From positions 1-54,593 of the forward strand of contig JAJFTL010000018.1 in NCBI GenBank assembly GCA_021373025.1: a stretch of DNA of 54,593 bases, in the 5' to 3' direction. The translations under genes were made by a program, and so were the position numbers. This stretch comes from a bacterium (GTDB lineage Bacteria > Caldisericota > Caldisericia > Cryosericales > Cryosericaceae). This document shows, piece by piece, positions 48,985 to 54,593 of the stretch (position 1 is its first letter; each line of letters opens with the position of its first letter). The notes beneath the pieces are model-generated. The model saw nothing but the letters and a program-made list of their open reading frames with translations, made no database searches and was not told the DNA's origin.

Positions 48985-50457
48985 ATGATGGATGAGACAA
49001 GACAGCGCGCCATGTTGCGCAGGATCGCTCACCGGGTGATGCTCGAGAGAGGCCTGCTTCCGGATTTCTCCCCTGAGGTCATCGCCGAGGTGGAAACCCT
49101 GAACGAACCTGTCGTTGCAGAGGAGCGTTCCGCCCGTGACCTCCGGGCACTCGTGTGGTGCTCCATTGACAATGACGACTCATTGGACCTCGACCAGTTG
49201 ACTGTCGCAGCTTCGCTGCCCGGGGGACAGGTCAGAGTCCTGGTCGCCACGGCCGACGTCGCTCTGCTCGTCGGTGACGGGACTGCCATCGACGGTCACG
49301 CCCGCCACAATACAACCTCGGTGTACACCGCCGCGGAGAAATTCCCCATGCTGCCCGATCGGCTCTCGACTGATCTCACGTCACTGAACGAGAACGAAGA
49401 TCGCATGGCGATCGTTGTTGACATGGTCCTCGACGACAACGGCAATCTGAAAAGCTCAGACGTTTACCGCGCCATGGTGCGCAACCATGCCAAGCTGACC
49501 TATCGCGCCACGGGAGCCTGGCTGGAAGGAACGGGACCAATGCCCGACGCCATTGCAGAAGTCCCGGGCCTGGCCGACAATCTGAAACTGCAGGATGAGG
49601 CCGCCCAGGACCTCAAGCGGCTGCGGCATGCCCTCGGTGCTCTCACACTGCAGACGGTCCAGTCACGGCCGGTCTTTGAGGAAGAAACGCTCCGCGGGCT
49701 TGAACTAGAGATGAAGAACAGGGCAACGGAACTCATCGAGAACTTCATGATCGCGGCAAATGGCATCACGGTCCGGTTCCTTGCATCCAGAAAGTTCCCT
49801 TCCATCCGGCGCGTGGTACGCACACCGAGGCGCTGGGACCGGATCGTCGAAGTAGCGGCCGAGCAGGGAGCGCAGCTGCCAATCGAACCCGACGCAAAAG
49901 CACTTGAGGACTTCCTGGTCGACCAGAAGAAAGCTCATCCAGTAACGTTCCCCGACCTGTCCCTCACCATCATCAAGCTGCTGGGGCCGGGCGAGTATGT
50001 AGCACAGGCGCCGGGGCAACCCATAGAAGGGCACTTCGGCCTTGCCGTAAAAGACTACACACACTCCACCGCCCCCAACCGCCGCTACCCTGACCTCATC
50101 ACCCAGCGCCTGGTGAAAGCAACGCTGACTGGCCATCCGGCGCCATACAACATCGATGAGCTGGGAGCTCTTGCGACCCACTGCACCGAACAGGAAGATG
50201 CGGCCAACAAGGTCGAGCGGCAGGTTGGAAAGTCTGCAGCGGCGCTCCTGCTTCAGTCCCGGATTGGAGAACAGTTTGACGGAATCGTGACTGGTGCTGC
50301 TGCCAAAGGGACCTGGGTCCGGCTGTTTGCCATCCCCGTGGAAGGCAGGGTCGTCCAGGGGTTCGAAGGACTGGACGTCGGCCAGCGCACCCGCGTCAAG
50401 CTGGTGTCAGTCGATATCGACCGCGGCTTCATCGACTTCCGCAGAGTCAGGAGCTAG
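48985..50457 (+). CDS. RNB-domain exoribonuclease (compact RNase II/R relative)
   Basis: The 490-residue protein is mainly an RNB catalytic domain, lacking the N-terminal cold-shock domains of RNase II/R and keeping a short C-terminal S1-like end. The metal-binding segment reads CSIDNDDSLDLDQL: three aspartates align with RNase II Asp201, Asp207 and Asp209, but the fourth (Asp210) is Gln. The second motif is THSTAPNRRYPDLITQRL. It degrades RNA 3' to 5'. AGGAG lies before GTG-ATG-ATG; the ATG at 48985 is chosen. TATACT at 48929 is a likely -10. Confidence 0.88.
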   Translation: MMDETRQRAMLRRIAHRVMLERGLLPDFSPEVIAEVETLNEPVVAEERSARDLRALVWCSIDNDDSLDLDQLTVAASLPGGQVRVLVATADVALLVGDGTAIDGHARHNTTSVYTAAEKFPMLPDRLSTDLTSLNENEDRMAIVVDMVLDDNGNLKSSDVYRAMVRNHAKLTYRATGAWLEGTGPMPDAIAEVPGLADNLKLQDEAAQDLKRLRHALGALTLQTVQSRPVFEEETLRGLELEMKNRATELIENFMIAANGITVRFLASRKFPSIRRVVRTPRRWDRIVEVAAEQGAQLPIEPDAKALEDFLVDQKKAHPVTFPDLSLTIIKLLGPGEYVAQAPGQPIEGHFGLAVKDYTHSTAPNRRYPDLITQRLVKATLTGHPAPYNIDELGALATHCTEQEDAANKVERQVGKSAAALLLQSRIGEQFDGIVTGAAAKGTWVRLFAIPVEGRVVQGFEGLDVGQRTRVKLVSVDIDRGFIDFRRVRS

Positions 50458-50469
50458 AACCGGGGTACA

Positions 50470-51327
50470 TCAGGCAAGAGCGTTGAGCTCCCTGGCCGCG
50501 CGGATGACATGTTTGGCAAGAACTGACGAGGTGACGGTACCCACGCCGCCCGGGACCGGTGTAATCGATGCAGCTATTGGCGCAACTGCTTCGTAGTCCA
50601 CGTCTCCGCAGAGGTTTCCGCCCTCGTCCACGTTGATTCCTACATCCACAACAACGGCGCCAGGAGCAACGAAATCGGCTGTGATCATCCTGGCCTTGCC
50701 TGCGGCAGCAATGAGGACCTCTGCGTTGCGACAGGTACCCGGAAGGTCAACCGTACGCGTGTGGCAAATGGTAACAGTCGCATGCTGTTTGAGCAGCAGC
50801 ATGGCAAGAGGCTTGCCGACTACCATGCTCCTGCCGACCACTGTGACGCGCTTCCCCTTGAGTTCGATGTTGTAGTGCGCAAGCACGTCCATGACCGCCT
50901 CAGGGGTACACGGCGCAAACCCGCTCTCGTCTCCGGAGAAGACCTTTGCCATGTTGATCGGGCTCATCCCGTCGATGTCCTTCACAGGATTGATCATGGT
51001 GCGCACCGGTTCTTCGTCCAAGTGCTTGGGCAGGGGACGGAACAGCAGAATGCCATGCGTTGCGGGATCATCATTCACTGCGGCGAATGCCTGCTGGAAT
51101 GCTGCCTGGCTGATGTCCTCGGGCAGCTCTGTCACCATACACCGAATACCCACCGCTTCCATTCGCTTTCGGGCGCCACGTTCGTATGCAAGATCATCGG
51201 GCCGTGCCCCGATACGGACAATGCCCACCTGCGGGATGATGCCCTGGCGGGCCAGCTCCTCCGCCTCATGCAGCAATTCTTCCTTCATCGCTGCCACTAC
51301 TTCCGAACCTTTCATCATGATGCTCAT
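50470..51327 (-). CDS. folD: Bifunctional methylenetetrahydrofolate dehydrogenase/cyclohydrolase FolD
   Basis: A 285-residue enzyme that interconverts 5,10-methylene-THF, methenyl-THF and 10-formyl-THF with NAD(P). Family segments include Tyr and the catalytic Lys in LAYERGARKRME, RPLPKHL, NPVKDIDGM, FAPCTPEAVM, the nucleotide loop GRSMVVGKP and TPVPGGVGTVT. In the first segment the catalytic Lys is kept but the Lys two residues before it is Ala. GGAGG lies 10 bases before the ATG. It follows folT by 113 bases on the same strand, so the tetrahydrofolate riboswitch probably controls both. Confidence 0.94.
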   Translation of the reverse strand: MSIMMKGSEVVAAMKEELLHEAEELARQGIIPQVGIVRIGARPDDLAYERGARKRMEAVGIRCMVTELPEDISQAAFQQAFAAVNDDPATHGILLFRPLPKHLDEEPVRTMINPVKDIDGMSPINMAKVFSGDESGFAPCTPEAVMDVLAHYNIELKGKRVTVVGRSMVVGKPLAMLLLKQHATVTICHTRTVDLPGTCRNAEVLIAAAGKARMITADFVAPGAVVVDVGINVDEGGNLCGDVDYEAVAPIAASITPVPGGVGTVTSSVLAKHVIRAARELNALA

Positions 51328-51440
51328 CGGCTCACAGCCTCCAATTCTGTATGACCAGCTTGCTTTCTGGCGTCTGTCTCAGTCATGATATGCCCACCCG
51401 CTGGAATGCCAAACATGGACTGTCGAATGCTTGTCTGACC

Positions 51441-51992
51441 TCAGGCGACAGGATATCTCTGGATCCTGAATCTCTCGATGAATTTCAGCAATACCATCAG
51501 CAGCGCTGTGTTGATAGGAAACATCACAAGGTTTTTGACGATTCTGCCGGTGAGCAACACGATGAACGCGTCTCCATACATCATGCTGAACCAGACAGAA
51601 TTCAGCAGCAGGTTGATAAGCACTGTGATCAGCGCGCTGACGATGGTCACCCTTTTCAGCGTCACGGGCCTCTTGTACAGGAAAAGACCGTAGAGCATCC
51701 CTGAGATCAGCGCGTTCAGTGTGAATCCGGGGAAAAACGGTCCGTTGGGCTGAACGAAGTAGCCCAGGACATCGCTCAGCATGCCCATGACTCCGGCGAC
51801 AACCGGTCCGTACAACAAGCCACCCGCTGCGAGCGGCAGGAATGAGAAGCTGATTTCCAGCACAGGTGAAAGGACGATTTTTACGAATGACAGCACAACG
51901 CTGATCGCAACCAGCATACCTGCCACGGAGATGGTCGAGACGCTCTCCATCTCGTTTGTTGATGACCTCATAAGCCACACTAGCCTCTTCAC
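51441..51992 (-). CDS. folT: ECF transporter substrate-binding subunit, folate-type (FolT)
   Basis: The 183-residue protein has six hydrophobic spans of the ECF S-component fold. The N-terminal helix carries a small-residue pattern typical of EcfT contact (MLVAISVVLSFVKI), and LPLAAGGLLYGPVVAGVMGMLSDVLGYF and NALISGMLYGLFLYK match FolT-type proteins. It captures folates and needs a shared energising module (EcfA, EcfA', EcfT), not in this window. A GTG start at 51992 has GGGAGG 7 bases before it; the much longer open frame upstream runs through the riboswitch and is not coding. Regulation by the riboswitch supports folate specificity. Confidence 0.87.
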   Translation of the reverse strand: MKRLVWLMRSSTNEMESVSTISVAGMLVAISVVLSFVKIVLSPVLEISFSFLPLAAGGLLYGPVVAGVMGMLSDVLGYFVQPNGPFFPGFTLNALISGMLYGLFLYKRPVTLKRVTIVSALITVLINLLLNSVWFSMMYGDAFIVLLTGRIVKNLVMFPINTALLMVLLKFIERFRIQRYPVA

Positions 51993-52044
51993 TGCAGATC
52001 CTCCCTTTATTGGCGTATGCCACACAAAGAGAAGACTCTTCTGT

Positions 52045-52166
52045 GGCAACGGAATGCGGAATAAGCACCGCGAATCGCTGCCCACAAGCCTGGGTAGTGA
52101 GGGATTCTTCGTCCAGCGGCAACTTCCCGTCCGACTGGCACTTGACGCGCTTACTCCTACTTTGCC
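52045..52166 (-). promoter_or_regulatory. Tetrahydrofolate (THF-I) riboswitch upstream of folT-folD
   Basis: Read on the minus strand, the leader has the conserved THF cores AAAGTAGGAGTAAGC, GCGTCAAGTG, CGGGAAGTTGCCG and GGACGAAGAA in the right order. The closing stems fit: GGCAA at the 5' end pairs with TTGCC at the 3' end, and GGAGTAAGC pairs with GCTTATTCC over nine bases. A downstream hairpin (CCACA...TGTGG around AGAAGAG/CTCTT) lies between the aptamer and the GGGAGG of folT with no T-run, suggesting translational control. The -10 at 52182-52177 puts the transcript start just ahead of the aptamer. Confidence 0.9.
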
Positions 52167-52176
52167 TTGCCGCAAG

Positions 52177-52182
52177 AGTATA
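52177..52182 (-). promoter_or_regulatory. -10 element for folT-folD
   Basis: TATACT on the minus strand; transcription would begin near 52170, four bases ahead of the riboswitch. No good -35 is visible at the usual spacing. Confidence 0.55.
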
Positions 52183-52315
52183 GCCGTTCTGCCTCGCGAA
52201 TCCAGAATGCGGCTGGATACGGGGACGAAAACGCTGGTGAGAAGTGCCTCTGCGCCGGAAAGAAACGCTCCAGCGCCTTGAGCTGGATTGCTCAGAAGCA
52301 ACTGCAGACCTGGCG

Positions 52316-52341
52316 TCACAGGTTGGGTACCCAACCTGTGA
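52316..52341. repeat. 26-bp perfect palindrome between folT and pyrB
   Basis: TCACAGGTTGGGT and ACCCAACCTGTGA are perfect inverted complements with no spacer. It lies 10 bases upstream of the predicted pyrB -35 and about 134 bases upstream of the folT -10. It has no T-run on either side, so an operator for a dimeric protein is likelier than a terminator. Confidence 0.75.
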
Positions 52342-52351
52342 AGAATGCCAT

Positions 52352-52379
52352 TTGTGTAAATCTCCCTCGTCCCTATACT
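52352..52379 (+). promoter_or_regulatory. Predicted pyr operon promoter
   Basis: TTGTGT (52352-52357), 16 bases, TATACT (52374-52379). The leader to the pyrB ATG would be about 40 bases, too short for a PyrR-type attenuator. The -35 is weak, which would fit need for an activator or control at the adjacent palindrome. Confidence 0.5.
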
Positions 52380-52424
52380 TTCAAAGGGTCACGTACCCCA
52401 GCACCTGGATAATGGGGGAACAGC

Positions 52425-53345
52425 ATGCTTAAAGGCAGGCACTTGCTTGACCCGACGGACTTCAGTCCCGGGGAGCTCGACGAGATTTTCGACTTTGCTG
52501 ACCAAATCATTCAGACTCCCGATCAATTCAACCACCTCTGTGACCCATCCATCCTTGCAACACTCTTCTACGAACCCTCCACGCGTACCCGCTTCAGCTT
52601 TGAGGCTGCCATGCTCCGTCTCGGCGGAAAAGTGATCGGCTTCTCAGAACCCATGTCGAGTTCAGTCGCCAAGGGCGAGAGTGTCGCCGATACCGTCCGC
52701 ACCGTCGCCTGTTACGCCGACATCATCGTCATGCGGCACCCAAAGGAGGGAGCACCGCGCATTGCGAGCCAATATTCTCCTGTCCCTGTTATCAACGCAG
52801 GTGACGGCGGCCATCTTCACCCGACCCAGACGCTCACGGACCTGCTGACCATTCGGTCGGCGAAGCACCAGCTGGGAGGACTCACCATCGGCTGCTGCGG
52901 GGACCTCAAGTTCGGCCGCACCGTGCACTCCCTGATCAAGGCGGCGTCGCGCTATCCTGGCAACAAGTTTGTCCTGATCTCGCCTGCTGAACTGCGCGTC
53001 CCAGATTACGTCACTGCGGACCTGGCCTCCAAGGGGATCGCGTACCAGGAAATCGAACGCCTGGACGAGGTCATCGGCAACCTGGATGTCCTCTACATGA
53101 CCCGCGTCCAAAAGGAGCGCTTCTTCAACGAGGACGATTATGTTCGCCTCAAGGACTTCTACATCCTGAATGCAGACAAAATGCGCCTTGCCCGGCAGGA
53201 TATGATCGTCATGCACCCCCTGCCGCGCGTCGGCGAGATCGCCTATGACGTCGACGACGATCCGCGCGCCTACTACTTCAAGCAGGCCAAGTTCGGGATG
53301 TACGTGCGCATGGCTTTGATTTCGAAACTGCTGGGAGCGTGCTGA
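52425..53345 (+). CDS. pyrB: Aspartate carbamoyltransferase catalytic subunit
   Basis: The 306-residue enzyme joins carbamoyl phosphate and aspartate in pyrimidine synthesis. Carbamoyl-phosphate motif [13 protein letters not shown] (48-60) is intact, as are SSVAKGES (the 80s-loop with Ser and Lys), HPTQTLTDL and [11 protein letters not shown]. The AGGGG..GGGGGAAC region before the ATG serves as ribosome site. pyrI follows after one base, so this is the class B (PyrB-PyrI) enzyme. Confidence 0.97.
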   Translation: MLKGRHLLDPTDFSPGELDEIFDFADQIIQTPDQFNHLCDPSILATLFYEPSTRTRFSFEAAMLRLGGKVIGFSEPMSSSVAKGESVADTVRTVACYADIIVMRHPKEGAPRIASQYSPVPVINAGDGGHLHPTQTLTDLLTIRSAKHQLGGLTIGCCGDLKFGRTVHSLIKAASRYPGNKFVLISPAELRVPDYVTADLASKGIAYQEIERLDEVIGNLDVLYMTRVQKERFFNEDDYVRLKDFYILNADKMRLARQDMIVMHPLPRVGEIAYDVDDDPRAYYFKQAKFGMYVRMALISKLLGAC

Positions 53346-53346
53346 C

Positions 53347-53778
53347 ATGTTGACCATCACAAGTATCCGCAATGGTATCGTCATCGACCATATCCGCGCA
53401 GGTCTGGGCATCCGCATGTTCTATCAGCTTGGCCTCGACAAGGCCGGCTACTCCGTTGCCCTTATCATGAACGCCACCAGTACACGCATGGGCCGCAAAG
53501 ATATCATCAAGATCGAGAACAGCGTCGATTTCGATATCACCATGCTGGCGCTCATTGACCCGAACGTCACCGTCAATATCATCGAAGACGAGCATATTGT
53601 CCGCAAGGTCAAGCCGGAGTTGCCCGAACGCGTCGAGAACATCATCACGTGCAAGAATCCGCGCTGCATCACGTCAGTGGAAAAGTACATACCGCAGATC
53701 TTCACGTTGGTGAACCGCGAACTGGGCCAGTATCGGTGCCGGTACTGCGACGAGATCTATACGGTCGGCAAGGACTGA
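53347..53778 (+). CDS. pyrI: Aspartate carbamoyltransferase regulatory subunit
   Basis: A 143-residue PyrI. The allosteric domain carries the nucleotide-binding [12 protein letters not shown] (10-21) and KDIIKIEN (51-58). The C-terminal zinc domain has Cys102, Cys107, Cys131 and Cys134 with the usual C-x4-C and C-x2-C spacing. It would bind CTP, UTP or ATP and adjust PyrB activity. Confidence 0.97.
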   Translation: MLTITSIRNGIVIDHIRAGLGIRMFYQLGLDKAGYSVALIMNATSTRMGRKDIIKIENSVDFDITMLALIDPNVTVNIIEDEHIVRKVKPELPERVENIITCKNPRCITSVEKYIPQIFTLVNRELGQYRCRYCDEIYTVGKD

Positions 53779-53784
53779 GAAGAG

Positions 53785-54593
53785 ATGATGCCTGAGTCCA
53801 CATCGCTCCTGATCCGCGGAGCGCACGTCACCGACGCTGGCCACGATACCGTCGTGGATATCCTTATGACAGATGGCGTCATCGCGGCGGTCATAAAGGC
53901 TCCTGGTTGTGAACAGACAGACTCGCGGAGGAACGCTCCTCGTCTTGGACAAAAGGACTCGGGAGAAAGGTGGCTCTTCTCTGACGCTGCCACGATTGAT
54001 GCCAGCGGGCTGACGTGCCTGCCCGCTTTTTGCGACCTGCATGCTCACTTCAGGGACCCCGGACAGACTTACAAGGAGGATCTGGCTAGCGGAAGCCGTG
54101 CAGCTGTCCGTGGCGGCTACACCGCCGTCAACCTCATGGCCAACACCACACCGGTCATCAGCAGCAGGGAACAGGTGCAGGATGTACTGGACCGCGCTGC
54201 TGCGATTGGCTTGGTCGACGTCCACCAGTGCGCCTCCATCACGCGCGACATGAATGGCACGACAGTCGACCACCTTGAGGAACTGGGCAAGCACGTCCGC
54301 ATCATCAGCGACGACGGCCATGATGTGATGAATGCGCAGGTCATGCTGCAGGCGATGACAGCCGCCGCGCGCCTGGGGCTCACCGTGATGTGCCACTGCG
54401 AAGACATGAACCTTTCGAGCGCGGACTATCGCCTTGCTGAGGACCTGATGACACAGCGCAACATCGAGCTCGCGCGCGTCGCCGGCTGCCGGCTGCACAT
54501 CGCCCACGTCAGCACCGAGGGTTCCATGCGTGCCATCATCGCCGCCAAGGAGCGTGGCCAGGCAGTCACCTGCGAAGTCACGCCACATCACCT
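53785..54593 (+). CDS. pyrC: Dihydroorotase, 3' end cut by window
   Basis: The frame is open from 53785 to the window end (269 codons visible of about 430). Metal ligands are in DLHAHFRDPG (His86, His88), followed by MANTTPV, ISDDGHDV, MCHCEDMN, IAHVST and CEVTPHH, the order of class I amidohydrolase-type dihydroorotases. It closes carbamoyl aspartate to dihydroorotate, the step after PyrBI. Relative to typical members the N-terminal beta-sandwich has an insertion of about 20 charged residues (around 42-65). A GAAGAG ribosome site lies before ATG-ATG, 6 bases after pyrI. Confidence 0.93.
   Translation, partial: MMPESTSLLIRGAHVTDAGHDTVVDILMTDGVIAAVIKAPGCEQTDSRRNAPRLGQKDSGERWLFSDAATIDASGLTCLPAFCDLHAHFRDPGQTYKEDLASGSRAAVRGGYTAVNLMANTTPVISSREQVQDVLDRAAAIGLVDVHQCASITRDMNGTTVDHLEELGKHVRIISDDGHDVMNAQVMLQAMTAAARLGLTVMCHCEDMNLSSADYRLAEDLMTQRNIELARVAGCRLHIAHVSTEGSMRAIIAAKERGQAVTCEVTPHH

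Noticed and set aside
51993-52334. N-terminal extension of folT to 52334
   Set aside because: The extra 114 codons run through the THF riboswitch and its -10; a GTG with a strong ribosome site lies at 51992.
52662-54591. Long minus-strand frames opposite the pyr genes
   Set aside because: Antisense shadows in GC-rich coding DNA; pyrB, pyrI and pyrC motifs are unambiguous on the plus strand.
1-54593. CRISPR array, prophage or complete insertion sequence
   Set aside because: No regularly spaced repeats, Cas, integrase, transposase or phage structural genes were found on either strand.

Overview
The window is bacterial chromosomal DNA, densely packed with genes in short operons. There is no phage, plasmid, CRISPR array or intact insertion sequence. 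The lineage cannot be named from sequence alone. A heterotroph, probably anaerobic, from a little-cultivated group fits; a Caldiserica/Cryosericum-like bacterium is my guess at low confidence. Supporting hints are a copper-amine-oxidase-type N-domain on a secreted binding protein, an ECF folate transporter, separate PyrB and PyrI subunits, and SbcD-SbcC-NurA-like clustering. Ribosome binding sites are mostly strong (GGAGG), ATGA/TGATG overlaps are common, and TATACT recurs as the -10 hexamer.

Region 1 (about 0.46-11.7 kb, minus strand) reads as one operon from a promoter near 11.66 kb: alpha/beta hydrolase, ketoacyl-synthase-III-like protein, SDR oxidoreductase, a Liv-type binding protein with an extra N-domain, LivG, LivF, LivH, LivM, a regulator with two TetR modules, a CoA-transferase and a thiolase. 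It looks like uptake and thiolytic breakdown of an unidentified organic acid. A second alpha/beta hydrolase (11.8-12.9 kb) lies upstream.

Region 2 (13.0-21.3 kb, plus) is carbohydrate metabolism: a glucosyl-3-phosphoglycerate-synthase-like transferase with a fused N-domain, a GH13 alpha-glucosidase, then behind its own promoter and operator-like repeats a GH4 glycosidase, GPH symporter, PIG-L deacetylase and BadF-type kinase. The last gene runs into a remnant of a SufB/SufD gene, followed by tRNA-Gln on the minus strand.

Region 3 (21.6-28.8 kb) holds mostly single genes: TraX-like membrane protein, two unknown membrane-associated proteins, DUF2007 protein, HGSNAT-like acyltransferase, small MGMT-type protein, histidine phosphatase, TauE/SafE transporter and a PLP aminotransferase.

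Region 4 (28.9-35.2 kb, minus) is a MacAB-type export operon with a very long adaptor and a secreted Ig-like protein. Upstream lies a gene graveyard: a deleted and frameshifted copy of the secreted protein, joined to scraps of a histidine kinase and a response regulator.

Region 5 (35.3-46.9 kb) carries a methyltransferase, RadC, nitroreductase, an ABC-2 exporter pair of lower GC, the DNA-end-processing operon sbcD-sbcC-nurA-like, and a cation/proton antiporter coupled to a PII-like protein.

Region 6 (47-54.6 kb) has a possible small-ORF unit, an orphan UlaA-type PTS IIC protein, an RNB-family exoribonuclease, a folT-folD operon behind a tetrahydrofolate riboswitch, and divergently pyrB-pyrI-pyrC, with pyrC cut by the window end.
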